From assembly GCA_037043015.1 (NCBI GenBank), contig CM073321.1, positions 39,700,420 through 39,764,419 on the forward strand: a stretch of DNA of 64,000 nucleotides. The letters run 5' to 3'. Of this stretch, positions 54,652 through 64,000 are shown piece after piece (within the stretch, counting starts at the first letter, position 1; each line of letters opens with the position of its first letter). A model generated the notes under the pieces. The model saw only the letters and a list, made by a program, of their open reading frames with translations, made no database searches and was not told the DNA's origin. Source of the stretch: Bryum argenteum (Eukaryota > Streptophyta > Bryopsida > Bryales > Bryaceae). Both the position numbers and the translations under genes were made by a program.

Positions 54652-55740
54652 CTAAGAAATTAGTGGTGAAGTGTCATGTCGAGATTTAATCAACTTTTCG
54701 TTGTGTTGCAAAGCTTTTGATACCGGATTATTCTTCACCTTCGACCTCCCTCCTTCCTCCCGCCCCTCAGCTGTCAACAAGTCCCTGACGGTCGCCTTCC
54801 GCTTGTTTGAAGGCTCTAACTCCTGCGTCTCTGACAAAGCTTTCCCGAGAGGTTCTTTAGGAATAGCTAAGGCGTCGAAAACAATCTCCGTTCCAGGCTG
54901 CACCACCTCAACTCTTGCATATGATTCCTCCATTGCAGTATCTCCAACTTCCGCAGAAACGGCCTTGTCCCTAGGTAGTATACAGTTACCGCCCGCTAAA
55001 GGAATGTCCTGAGAACCAACTCCGTCAGGATGCTCACTTCCAAGATCGCGAGCTGGACTTATTATTTTGAGATCAGTCATGGAGTCCACCATGCATGAGT
55101 CCAGAGGTTCTACGTCGCCGACATCCGCATTTGCAGCATCAATGATGGGGCGATCCCCCGATAACCCAATTAAAGCTAGCGCTGTGTCTGGGACTGATCC
55201 CTCCAATGGATTCCCTTGAATGGAAGCCTCAACGTCCGCATTAGCTTCGTTTAGGGGTGACTCTGCCATCGCATCTTCTTGCGACTATGAAGCATCCTGT
55301 CTGCTTGATGATACAACTTGGTTAGAACCGATGCCAAGGATAGCTTCCGATCTCAGCGGAGTAGAACGATCGATGGAATTCTCAGCTCTTTGAGGTTTAT
55401 CAACGTCAAAATTCTGAGATGAAGAATTCCGTTTCTGTTCAACTCGATTCACCTGTATTAAGGTCGATGTAGTGGAGTTAGCTACCATGTCACCGACTGC
55501 ATGCATACGTTGCATGTCATACGCAAGAGTACGCAACGGTAGGTGCCTTGTATGAACTTGCTCTGCATACTTTCTAGCTATAGAGATGGAATCCCTATAG
55601 CCTGATCCACGCAACTGAGCCCACGAATTTTCATCGGTGAGATCAGCATCAGACTTAGAAAGATTCCCGACATACATAATAGCATGGAACAATACTTCCT
55701 GCATTGGCCGCAGAACAAATAGAGCCGGCAAAAGTCAATT
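54652..55740 (-). CDS. Acidic, low-complexity linker exons (set D)
   Basis: Two open pieces: 54652-55269 (Glu/Ala/Asp-rich, basic near the end, SNKRKATVRDLLTAEGREEG) and about 55285-55731 (Ser/Gln/Arg-rich). They lie between the MTase-like region and the HAD domain, matching the linkers of sets A and C. One beta palindrome (about 55146-55163) falls inside the first frame, reading LSGDRPIID, so here the motif is in a possible exon. No catalytic motif. Confidence 0.4.
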
Positions 55741-55796
55741 AAAGTTGAATCGATACAGTGCCATATATCTCCATACGAAAAGCTTAGAAATCATTA

Positions 55797-56231
55797 TCAT
55801 ACCACGCTTGAATCTCCCGCAACATGAGTTCGAGCTTTGTCATTGCCCAGTTGAAGCAGTGCCCTGGCCGCAGATGTAGTTGTTCCCGCACTTGACTGTG
55901 CATGGGGTGCGAGGGAAGCAGAATCAGCATCCACAGCGGCTTTGCGTAGGCTTTCGTCAGCCCCGTCTATGCTATCACTAGTGCTGTGGCTTACAAGGTC
56001 GACATCGACGTTGCGAAATGAAGCTGCTCTAGTGTTATGCATCGAAGTTGTGGAAGGGTCCGTTGAACGACGAAGAACTGCACCAGTACTTGCCGAAGGG
56101 AGAGATTGAGGCGCAGGATTCTCAAACAAGGCGTCTTTGGTGATGACTGCCCACATTCTTTCTGTCCGACTTCTAGCATTGTCCAGCCTAGAATCGTTGT
56201 CTACGAATTCCAAGACCGTGGCGTTGTTCCT
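55797..56231 (-). CDS. Linker exon after the MTase-like region (set D)
   Basis: The exon starts at 56231 after a GCGCAG acceptor: RNNATVLEFVDNDSRLDNAR, ERMWAVITKDALFENPAP, then Ser/Ala/Asp-rich sequence to 55797. The intron position corresponds to 26777 in A and 9408 in C. The N-terminal 30 residues are the best conserved part. The remainder looks disordered. Confidence 0.45.
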   Translation of the reverse strand, partial: RNNATVLEFVDNDSRLDNARSRTERMWAVITKDALFENPAPQSLPSASTGAVLRRSTDPSTTSMHNTRAASFRNVDVDLVSHSTSDSIDGADESLRKAAVDADSASLAPHAQSSAGTTTSAARALLQLGNDKARTHVAGDSSVV

Positions 56232-56380
56232 CTGCGCATGACAGTTAGAGTGACATAAAAAGGTTAGTGAAATCCTCTACACGGATGGGGCGATCTCCCA
56301 ATGAACTCGCAGGTATTTCATCATAGACTCAAGTAAAATGAATCAAAACACTACTGTCGCTGAAGAAGTTGATAACTCAC
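56232..56380. repeat. Intron of set D with a beta motif
   Basis: Donor GTGAGT at 56375-56380, acceptor GCAG at 56232. Contains GATGGGGCGATCTCCCAATG (about 56284-56303). Same position as the palindrome-bearing introns at 26778-27164 (A) and 9409-9572 (C). Confidence 0.8.
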
Positions 56381-57762
56381 CAATCCGACGTAAGTAATAT
56401 TAGGTCCTCCATGCAGATTGATAAGAAGTATATCCTTCATTAGAAAAAAGCTGAACATTGCCAATGCAGTGCTCAAATTCAAAGATGCAGTTCCTTGAAT
56501 TCGCCATTCGCGGTCGACGGTCTCATCTGCATACTCAACTGTTGGGTAGAGGGCTGAAAGCTTCTCCCGAGATCCCTCTCCCTCTCGAAGTAGAAATCAA
56601 AGTCTAAACGTCTTCCTCAAGTGATTCTGCCAAAGATGAAAACGATATATACCAGAACCTGGGACCCAATGTCACATAAAGGAAATTCATCATCAGGTTG
56701 TGAAAGGTAGTGAACGACATGATAATCCCATGATGATGAGCTCGGTCTTCTCTTCCGCACTTCTATCTCCTTTGCAATTTGTGACATTCCGTGCACGTCC
56801 GTAATAAAGATTGCAGGTGACTGAATATCAATTTTCGCGTTTTCCTTCACCTCGCATGCGTCAAAAATGCCTGAAAGTCTTTGGTCTTCAAGCAATCTTG
56901 GCTTAGACTTTCCATATTCTGCAGATGTAAAGCTAAAACAGAGGAAGACGAATTTCACATCTTCGGCGTTGTCCATCATCCAGTCGAGAACCACGCCTTT
57001 TTCTTTCATCGTGGCACTGAGGTTCCCTTTAAACTAGTCAAATGTGGCGCATTTGTACTTTTTGGAAAACAAATCATCGACTTCAAGTTCCAGTCGGTCA
57101 GATTCCGCAACGCCATAGGACATGTAGACGCTCTTGATATGGTCGGGGAGGTCGCCTTCCTTCAGATTCTTCACTAAGTTGTCCAGTCGGCGATTAAAGT
57201 AAAGCTCTCCCTCAGGCAGTTTTAGAATTCGCGAAAGTAGTGCCATCATAGTGTTGCGAGTTTAATTCCGTTCCAAAGCCAGAGCATCCCATTCAACCGC
57301 TGAATAAGGAACATATTCTGCCTTCTTGCTAGGAAGCGGCGAATCCTTGAAGAGATTCATAAGCTAATCTTTCATGACACGCAACTTTTTCTCTTGGTTA
57401 CAAAAATCCACGATCGACATCAAAGTTGAAGGTACGCTTTTGGAGTGTGTACTCTTAACGCAGTTTCTCTTCTCCAGGATATAAGTCGAAACAACCTCGA
57501 CGTCCTCATTCCGCATATTGTGCAGAATCTTCAAGTCGTTTTCAACAAAATTCTTCCTGCCGCTAAATCCTTGCTCATGCGGAGGTACTACCTTTTCCCA
57601 TTGGTCAGGAAGTCTTCCTGCTAACCACTTGTTCTCAATTGAAACCCACTTGTCGAAATGATCCTTCTCAAGATAAAGCAATGTAAGCCTACCGTCACCT
57701 GCATTCTTTGCTTTCACTGATTTTCCCGCGAATATAAGCTTCACCTTTGGAAGGAACTCATT
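56381..57762 (-). pseudogene. Methyltransferase-like region (set D)
   Basis: The exon starts at 57762 (NEFLPKVKLIFAGKSVK). One frame runs to 56617 without indels but with TAG (57364), a TAA near 57268 and TAG (57034). Blocks align with A and C: LFKDSPLPSKKAEYVPYS, SKKYKCATFD then FKGN, DVKFVFLCFSFTSAEYG, AIFITDVHG. After a short intron near 56.63 kb come LFLIKR-like FLLREGEGSREKLSALYP (with one TGA before it) and MFSFFLMKDILLINLHGGPN, matching the C block VLRMFTVPGNRFLLIMAG. The methyltransferase motifs are weakest here, so fold assignment relies on the family alignment. Confidence 0.45.
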
Positions 57763-58012
57763 CTGGACACAAGAAACAAAACATTGTAAGCAAGCCTGTA
57801 GGGCATGGGAGGGTCGCCCCATGCAATGTCCTAGTGTTCACGAACTCTGAATTCGCATGGGCGATGAGGTAATCCAACTCAAACAAACTTAGACTGATAC
57901 CAAGCCGAAACCTCTAATCATTGAGTACATTGGGAGATCGCCTGATGGTCTATGTTAAAACTGAAGCTCAGATCCACCACCTTGAAGTCTGTGCATACTG
58001 AGGTCATCTCAC
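57763..58012. repeat. Conserved-position intron with beta motifs (set D)
   Basis: Donor GTGAGA and acceptor GTCCAG at the same codon and phase as the A and B introns. Contains dyads at 57803-57824 (arms GCATGGG and CCCATGC), a half copy near 57857, and CATTGGGAGATCGCCTGATG at about 57929-57948. Its 3' part matches 18.07-18.23 kb at high identity. Confidence 0.85.
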
Positions 58013-58373
58013 CTTAAATTTAGAGGAATGCACGCGTCCACATAAAGCAGGCATCGGCTTTCCCATATCGTGCCACGCCACTCGAGCATTTGCAAGCTGT
58101 TGCATAAACGTTTGTTCCGTTCGCTCGCCCGCTACATCTTGATTCAAAACACGGGATAGGTACAGGAGCTTTTGGAACTGACTCTCAGGGCTAAATGAAT
58201 GATGCTAAACTTTGATAGCAACCCTGTCTTATAGTCAGAAATTTTCTCCCTTCTCAACAGAACCTTCTGGTGAGCTGCTACTGTGTGCTCGCCGCCAATG
58301 ATATAGTAGTGTGTACATGCTTGAATGTCCTTCTTGTCGAGCTTGCTTGGGTTGTAGATCGGCTCGTCGTTAG

Positions 58374-58579
58374 TGTTGAGAGCAAGGAGAAAGAGGAAGC
58401 AATCAATGATACTGAAAAGATAGATCTTATTGAACCTGTATATAGTTCACATATATATACCCTAGTTAGGGTAGTAATTTTAGATACTTTTACTTTAGAC
58501 TTTTACTTAACTTGAACTAACCGGAGAGTAAGATCTAGGTAAGAGGTTCTAGAAGGTTCCGGGGTCGCCTATCACAACA
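58374..58579 (-). repeat. copia LTR (3' LTR in element orientation)
   Basis: 206 bp, TG...CA ends, with the TATA-like CACATATATATACCC. It contains GGGTAGTAATTTTA, absent from the partner LTR. Confidence 0.95.
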
Positions 58580-58945
58580 CTCCTCCTCGACTGAGAAACA
58601 CTTCACAACACTCCCCCTCGAACGATGATCTTCCTCGTTAAAAACACTTCACGATGTTTTGAAGTGAAAAGAGTAAAGTCATCGTTCGCTATTAATATAC
58701 ACTAACTTAACAGCTGCTATGCTTGATTTTGACCGCCATCATAATGTTGATAACACTGCTTCATGGAACGCCTTGTGAAGCACTAGAAGTTCTCCTTCCA
58801 TCAGCTTGTCTATGTCTTCCTTGTCCTCCTCGCAAAGGCAATAGGGGTCTTCTTCAATCTTGTTCCAGCCAATCATCAATGCTAAAATTAGGATCATGGT
58901 GTCCGCCATGTTGAAATTCTTCTGTAACTTCTTGATAGACGACTC

Positions 58946-59383
58946 CTAGTTTGCTCTCATCTTGTCAGGTATGGCAACTGAATATGTTGAATGGTCGCAG
59001 TAACCAGTACTTAGAGAAGAGATCGGAATTTCATAGAGGCCGTTAGCTCCACAGTGTGCAGTAGCGAGGTAAAGCAGCGCTCCGACCACAGCGAGGTACT
59101 TTTGTTCATCCTTCTCATTCTCCTCATCCTCGCAAGGTTGGTACGGGTCGTCTCTCGTGCTGCTCCTCTCGATCATTGGTGCCGAAAGGGAATTGGCGTT
59201 GGACATGTTAAATGCCTTGAGGAACTTCTTGGTGTAAGTGTCCTGGTGGAGAAGAATACTCCCGTCGGGAAGATGGCATACCTGAAGTCCAAGACAAAAC
59301 GTAGTGCGGCCAAGGAGTTTCATCTCGAACTGAGTAGTGAGAAGCTCCTCAACCTCCGTGCACAATGCGTCAGTACCCACCAA
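58946..59383 (-). pseudogene. copia reverse transcriptase/RNase H-region fragment
   Basis: Typical copia text: LLTTQFEMKLLGRTTFCLGL, ILLHQDTYTKKFLKAFNM, NSLSAPMIERSS, KYLAVVGALLYLA. This is the C-terminal part of the RT domain; the catalytic YVDD lies just upstream (minus strand) as VYVDDLNLVGTDAL-like sequence near 59.38-59.41 kb. RNase H is cut off early. Confidence 0.9.
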
Positions 59384-59598
59384 ATTGAGGTCATCTACAT
59401 AAACTGCGAGGATAACAAAGACAGAATCTCATCAAAGCACAAAGATGCAAGGTAAGGCATCGCGGCATGTGAAACCTTGATGAGTATGGAACCTCCTTAG
59501 GTGATGATATCAGGCACGCCCCAAGGCGTCAACAAGTACCATGAGATTGCAGGAGCGCCTACGGCTACCACTGCTAAGCAAGCGAGTCTCATTGTTGT

Positions 59599-60018
59599 TC
59601 ATTTTATCGCTACCACTGCTATGCAGGAGCGTCTTATGCCACAACTAGGCCTTCGGAAGCACCGCCAAATTACATTCCCATGGCGCGTCCGCCACGATGG
59701 GTAATGCGTAAAGGCCAGTCGGTCCCGGTATCCATCGCCATCAAATTCACCTTCTCCATCAACAGTGGAAGCGTGAATGCCATTGGCAAGCAGAGCCCGG
59801 TAGCTGATCAGACTCCGGGGTGCATCAAGAGCATACATAGCTCTCTCAATCCTGAGGGGGAATCCCCCGGGCAGAACCACTCTTGCCCGGCCCTCTCGAA
59901 ACTTCAAGTTTTGCCTTCCGGTAATTATGACAAGGTCACAATTCAACCAGGTATCACTCGTGGAATTAAAATTCCGGCTTCCCTTCACTGGGGCATCCTC
60001 CCAATATGGGCAGAGCAT
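59599..60018 (-). pseudogene. copia protease/pre-integrase-region fragment
   Basis: Contains FNSTSDTWLNCDLVIITG and ERAMYALDAPRSLISYRALL followed by ANGIHAST, the segment that joins copia protease to the GAG-pre-integrase domain. Integrase and the N-terminal RT are missing between this and the RT fragment. Confidence 0.75.
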
Positions 60019-60353
60019 AGGCTAGCTACTTCTTCCATATCGGTGGCGAGGATTGACGTCCCTGTAGAAGTCGCGGCGGTCGTTGTGACAGTACATGTCG
60101 TGGCGCCTGGTATTGGTGTTTCCTCCTTTGAATCTTCGAGTGTGTTATCTCTTAGTTGATATCATTTTTGTACCTGATTGAAACTCTATCATGCATGCGT
60201 TGTGCAATGATGTCCTCTAGTCTTTGGCAAATTCTAAGCAATCTTCTTTACAAAATACTTTAGACCCTGTGCAAGCTCTCTCCAAAAACTGTAGAAAAGC
60301 AAAGAGAAAACTAAAATCAAACTCTCCGCTGGTAGAGGCTCGTGCTGATAACG

Positions 60354-60545
60354 TGTTGAGAGCAAGGAGAAAGAGGAAGCAATCAATGATACTGAAAAGA
60401 TAGATCTTATTGAACCTGTATATAGTTCACATATATATACCCCAGTTAGATACTTTTACTTTAGACTTTTACTTAACTTGAACTAACCGGAGAGTAAGAT
60501 CTTAGTAAGAGGTTCTAGAAGGTTCCGAGGTCGCTTATCACAACA
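60354..60545 (-). repeat. copia LTR (5' LTR in element orientation)
   Basis: 192 bp, same ends as the partner. The minus-strand sequence just inside it reads CGTTATCAGCACGAGCC, the expected place of a primer binding site. Confidence 0.95.
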
Positions 60546-61385
60546 GTTAGCAAAACCCTTAAGTGGCAAAACGATCACCTGAGCTCTTACCATACTAATG
60601 TCTGGAACGATTTCTACCGCCATCGCAATGCGATCAACCCTGTCTTGAACCAGGCCTCGGTACACTATCATCCCGGGAGGAGCTCGGTGAAGATGGTCGT
60701 AGTGCACATGAAGCTCTTTGCCGTCTGTACCCTTCCATGATTCCATCCCGACTATTTCCTCTGAATGATGAATATACAAAGGGGAGAACTCGGCATCGTA
60801 GAGCTTCCTGATTTCTTCTCTCATCTCAGGAGTCAAACGCTTACTGTCTTCAGCCAAGAAGTTCACTGCATCTGCGAGTGACAATCCAGGTTTTTTGCCA
60901 ATTTCTTTTTTATCGGTTGTATTCTTCTTTGGCCGCTTCGGCTTTATCGGTGACTTCGGCTTCTTGCTCGAGGATGCAAGATTTGCCGGCGGGTCCTCCC
61001 AACAACAGATTCGTGTTGGGCATCAATGAGAAGCTCCCACAACTTCTCAATATCCTCTACCGTGAGCTGTAGATCGTCGTAAATCTCAAACCCCCTCTCA
61101 GTAACGGATGCGGATAATGCTGAGTCTAACTTGATGGCGTCTACAATCAGTCCATAGAGTCGGGTTTTCTTCTCTTTCCCGAGTGGCAGTTCTTCGATTA
61201 TTAAGACAATCTGAAGCCCACCATTTTGTGGCACCTGCATCCAAAGAACTTGGACACCTACTATTGTACTCTTAAACTTCCCCACTGCTACCACCATTAC
61301 TGGTACAATACGGGCTCGCTCGTCTGACTTTTTTTGCCACATCAACCCCTAGGCTTCAAGATGAGGATCAGCTGTAAACGTTGTG

Positions 61386-62914
61386 AGAGCGTGAGAGCGC
61401 TCTCTTGTTTAAATGTTGTTAAAAATGATTTTTATTAATGAAATGTGTGCAAACCATGACATCTTGAGGTAAATTGATGAATATACAATGATTTAGTTTT
61501 GAATGCAATTTGTATATTAGGGGTTAGTTGTTGCAAGGCCTTTGTTGCGACGTTTAAGACTAATTTAAGCTTTAGGGTGTGGAAGGACTAGAGGAGGAAA
61601 AATTCCCCCTAGTGAATCCTAAATTAGAAATAGGGTTAGTTGCTTAAATTAGAATTGAGCGTTTTAACATGGGCTTTGTACAACTAGTCTTTGATGTCCA
61701 TATTGTGTTTGAAATTTGATTGTTGTAACTCTCATCCATCTAACCTTGTGGTAGTATGTGAGGCTACATTCATTGATGAAGTGGTTGATGGAATGGAGGC
61801 TTCAAGAACGGAGTGCGTGGAGTGGCGGTTATTCATCCATGGAGGCTTTAGTTAGGGCTTAGGCCTTAGTTAGGCTTTAGGGTGAGCCGCCTTTTTGGCG
61901 GCTCTCATTTTGTACTTAATAGCTTGTTTCCAAGCTATCATCACCTCACTCAATCTAGTTAGAGTAGGAGGAGGAAGGCCATGGGCCTCCTTCTCCTCCA
62001 TCTTGTTTGTCTCATATCTTGTTTGTCTAGATCTTCTTCTTTGTAATGTTTAGTTAGAGTAGGAGTAGGGAGGCAGGTGGACCTCCCTCTCAATTTTGTT
62101 TGTCTACCTCTTCTTCTTTGTAATGTTTAGTTAGAGTAGGAGTAGGGAGGCAGGTGGACCTCCCTCTCAATTTTGTTTCTTTTGATTTCTTCTTGAACTG
62201 CTTAGTTGTTGGTAAAAGGAGGCCGTGGGCTCCTTTCACTCAATTCACTCAATCCCCATCAAATGTCTCTCGGTCCTTCCCTCATCAGTCGCTCAATTCT
62301 TCTTCAAATTGATTGAGATTTTTGTGGTAGGTAGCTTGTAAGTAGAGCTTTCCAACGGTAGTAAGCATGCTCAAATCCGAGTTGTAGAGAGGGAGAAATT
62401 TGCTCCCAAAGTCGGGGTGTCGAAAACGGTTTCCCCTGGCAGTGAACAAATCAGCTGTGTTCAAACAGCAATCAGTTATGGAGTTTTTTCCCTATGCTAT
62501 TGAGATTTCTAGAGTAGATAGAGCTCTCAAAGAGCTTTTCAGGAGTATATGGTATGCCCCGACCCGATCTTTGGAGAGGGAGAAACACCCCTCCAAAGTT
62601 GAGGATGTTGAAGGGTTTTCTCGCCGGCGTTTAAAAGAAGTAGGCCTCAGTATTTTGGCCATCGGTCCTCGGGTTTTGATCCTATGCTTCTGAAATTTTG
62701 GGGGTGAGTGCGAAATTGACTTAGCTTTCCAAAAAGCTATAGCACGCCCAAATCGGAGCTAAGATGAAGCGATGGCAAGCCAAAAACCGGAAGAGGGTTA
62801 AAAAGAGGCCGGCGGGGGTTTTCTTCTTCACTTCCCCTTGTTTCTTCTTCATTTCTTCTCGTCTTCTCTTCTCCCTTGTTCCTCTCTTCATATGTTGTTC
62901 TTGTCAATTCCCTT
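61386..62914. other. Non-coding insert or intron in set D with hairpins and repeats
   Basis: Separates a presumed first exon of D from the rest. Contains a perfect hairpin GAGCCGCC-TTTTT-GGCGGCTC (61882-61902), GGCCATGGGCC-type dyads near 61980, and AAAGGAG...CTCCTTT near 62216. An 82-bp tandem duplication lies at 62.01-62.18 kb. Three diverged AGCTTTCCAA...CAAATCCGAG-type units lie near 62348, 62536 and 62723. It looks like an inserted non-autonomous element or a long intron. Confidence 0.45.
62013..62177. repeat. 82-bp tandem duplication
   Basis: Two nearly identical units: CTTCTTCTTTGTAATGTTTA, GTTAGAGTAGGAGTAGGGAG, GCAGGTGGACCTCCCTC, TCAATTTTGTTTGTCT. Each has a GGGAGG...CCTCCC dyad. Confidence 0.9.
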
Positions 62915-63135
62915 GTGACCAAAGGCCACTCCATGGTGGTTCTTTGGCTCACAAACGTCATCCCTACAGAGGTTCCGTCATCCAACTCGTAGACTTGATT
63001 ACGATGCCAGGCATCGAGACATCGGGATAGGCGCTTTGGCTGAAGTTCCGCAGGTGCCTCTGCATACTTTGGATGACTGCAGGAAACAATTTCAGTCATT
63101 AGTTTCTTAGCATGGAAATTCCAATTTGCTCTATC
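62915..63135 (-). CDS. Possible first exon of set D
   Basis: The minus strand reads FHAKKLMTEIVSCSHPKYAE, AELQPKRLSRCLDAWHRNQV and YELDDGTSVGMTFVSQRTT, then EWPLVTREL, before low-complexity Glu/Arg sequence. It lies between the 63.2-63.5 kb palindrome cluster and the 61.38 kb exon, where the N-terminus of D is expected. Similarity to the A N-terminus is only vague (the LDCWEFKDPAKVLSW region). The start codon is not determined. Confidence 0.35.
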
Positions 63136-63164
63136 TCTCTGAATGCAACCTACACTTATGATCA

Positions 63165-63510
63165 GGGGATCGCCCCATCTACTAAGACACATCGGGCAAT
63201 CGCCCCATCTGCTTAGCAGCATCGGGTGATCGCCACTTCTATGATTCAAAGCAAGGCTGTGCGTTACATACACAAAGAATATTATTTCTTGCTAATTAAC
63301 TACAAGCACAATCTAATGAAATGTATAATGAGTTGGGCCATTTTTTAGTACTAAGTACTGAGTACTTTTTAGTACTTAGCAACATCGTGCGATCGCCCCA
63401 TCTGCTTACCAGCATCGGGCGATCACCCCATGCTCCCATCTGCTTAGCAACATCGGGCAATCGCCCCATCTGCTTAGCAGCATCGGGCGATCGCCCCATC
63501 TGCTTAGCAT
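63165..63510. repeat. Beta palindrome cluster 5' of set D
   Basis: Seven copies at about 63162, 63190, 63221, 63384, 63413, 63452 and 63481, with cores like ATCGGGCGATCGCCCCATCT, several in a 28-29 bp repeat with TGCTTAGCAGC. Together with 17.8-18.3 kb it marks the 5' side of the two beta-type gene sets. Confidence 0.95.
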
Positions 63511-63664
63511 CAATCACATAGTTTTCCAGGTGATCAATCACATAGTTTTCTTGCATGAGTTGTACGGACAATGCATCTACGGATCTGTGAAAGTGGTATT
63601 CTTCATACCCCTCCAAATACCTTACCTATGGTGTTGTAACTCTCTGAAACCCTAAAAATTCTAT

Positions 63665-63885
63665 ATACTGTCTTCCAATACTGCTCTCAATACTGCTCTC
63701 AATACTGCTCCCAATACTGCTCTCAATACTGCTCCCAATACTGCTCCCAATACTGCTCTCAATATTGCTCTCAATACTGCTCTCAATACTGCTCCCAATA
63801 CTGCTCTCAATACTGCTCCCAATACTGCTCTCAATATTGCTCTCAATACTGCTCTCAATACTGCTCCCAATACTGCTCCCAACAC
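63665..63885. repeat. 12-bp tandem array
   Basis: About eighteen copies of CAATACTGCTCC or CAATACTGCTCT (one or two with ATATTGC). A larger 24-60 bp pattern of C and T variants suggests block duplications. The minus-strand Ala/Val/Leu/Arg frame is a by-product. Confidence 0.95.
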
Positions 63886-64000
63886 TAACACAGAAATCTC
63901 AACACTTAAGTTTAACACATTTACATACAAATCCTTTCATAATGTCATTGAAAAAAATGATAGTGGTACAAGCATTTCCTGCCCTGGCAGTGCTACCTGG

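Larger units (their letters stand above)
58374..60545 (-). mobile_element. Ty1/copia LTR retrotransposon, internally deleted
   Basis: Two LTRs (58374-58579 and 60354-60545) begin TGTTGAGAGC and end ATCACAACA. The 5-bp target duplication GTTAG lies at 58369-58373 and 60546-60550. The coding strand is minus. The first LTR has a 14-base insertion near 58460, otherwise the two are about 97% alike by eye, so the insertion is fairly recent. The internal region is only about 1.8 kb, lacking most of gag, integrase and RT, so it is non-autonomous. A purine-rich tract (GAGGAGGAG on the minus strand) abuts the 3' LTR. Confidence 0.95.
58013..61385 (-). pseudogene. ParB/Srx-like N-terminal half (set D), interrupted by copia
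   Basis: An acceptor-like ACAG near 61375 leads to DPHLEA, a TAG, then MWQKKSDERARIVPVMV, TRLYGLIVDAIKLDSALS and VEDIEKLWELLIDAQHE. After a frame change near 61.0 kb comes the Lys/Pro-rich linker (KKPKSPIKPKRPKKNTTDKK) and SLADAVNFLAEDSKRL, to VIVLPLKGFAN at 60546. The copia element (58374-60545) follows. The frame resumes exactly at 58368 with DEPIYNPSKLDKKD, then HYYIIGGEHTVAAHQKVL (G-x-H core, about 58255-58312). A frame change leads to QQLANARVAWHDMGKPMPA and the donor at 58012. The domain order matches A and B. It is inactivated by the insertion. Confidence 0.6.
50572..63530. mobile_element. Beta-palindrome element, arm 2 (carries set D)
   Basis: Starts with ATGCAATATTTAACTAAAT at 50572, which cuts gene B. 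Within it are subterminal repeats (51.3-53.6 kb), two HAD-like genes, the MTase-like and ParB-like parts of set D, beta motifs throughout, and a palindrome cluster at 63.17-63.50 kb. It also contains a nested copia element. Intron sequence at 57.76-57.9 kb matches 18.07-18.23 kb in arm 1. The right limit is approximate and may lie beyond the window. Confidence 0.5.

Noticed and set aside
63661..63930. Ala/Val/Leu/Arg-repeat protein on the minus strand
   Set aside because: Pure by-product of a 12-bp tandem array whose length keeps the frame open.

Overview
This is a eukaryotic nuclear window, AT-rich overall and made almost entirely of decayed mobile DNA. The evidence is GT-AG introns, Ty1/copia, Ty3/gypsy and hAT remnants, and one short run of the plant-type telomere repeat CCCTAAA (36.86 kb). 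I see no operon, ribosome binding site, rRNA, tRNA gene or CRISPR array. The telomere repeat and the transposase types suggest the green lineage, perhaps a charophyte alga or another non-seed lineage. I cannot name the species.

The main content is a family of large multi-gene elements that I do not recognise as a described family. Three divergent gene sets share one order and strand: a ParB/Srx-like domain with a core like IINGQH, a region resembling a beta-class DNA methyltransferase, low-complexity linkers, and an NIF/FCP1-like HAD domain. Set A (24.0-30.3 kb, minus) is the most complete. Set D (53.6-63.1 kb, minus) carries a copia insertion. The third set is split: B (48.7-50.57 kb, plus) holds the N-terminal half and C (5.2-10.82 kb, minus) the C-terminal half. 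B and C break at the same codon, and both breaks carry the terminal sequence ATTTAACTAAATATGGA. A second gene type, a DUF7869/DDE-like putative transposase, occurs as E (14.8-17.8 kb, minus) and as a truncated copy F (38.1-39.0 kb, plus). A and F point away from each other across a central spacer. E and D would do the same if a large inversion were undone.

Each lineage carries its own short, near-perfect palindrome in many copies. The alpha motif (arms ACAGTTTAGCTCGA and mirror, single central base) goes with A and F, with a relative in B and C. The beta motif ATCGGGCGATCGCCCGAT goes with D and E. The motifs sit mainly in introns and 5' regions, including two intron positions conserved among the ParB-MTase genes. 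Paired changes in both arms show the dyad has been maintained. One hypothesis is that these are parS-like sites for the linked ParB-like proteins; this is inference. Other palindrome families occur in 20.5-23.5 kb (GGACGGATT), in and around the hAT element at 39.5-46.2 kb (GGCGACCGCCGGTCGCC-like), and upstream of B.

Layout: 0-5 kb, gene remnant and a gypsy pol fragment; 5.2-10.8, set C; 10.8-18.6, beta arm 1 with gene E; 20.5-23.5, GGACGG region with a charged gag-like remnant; 24-31, set A; 31-37, AT-rich spacer with a MITE; 37.5-39, F; 39.5-46.2, hAT region; 47-50.6, B; 50.6-63.5, beta arm 2 with set D and the copia element. Most genes are pseudogenes as read with the standard code: they carry in-frame stops, mostly TAG, and a few frameshifts.
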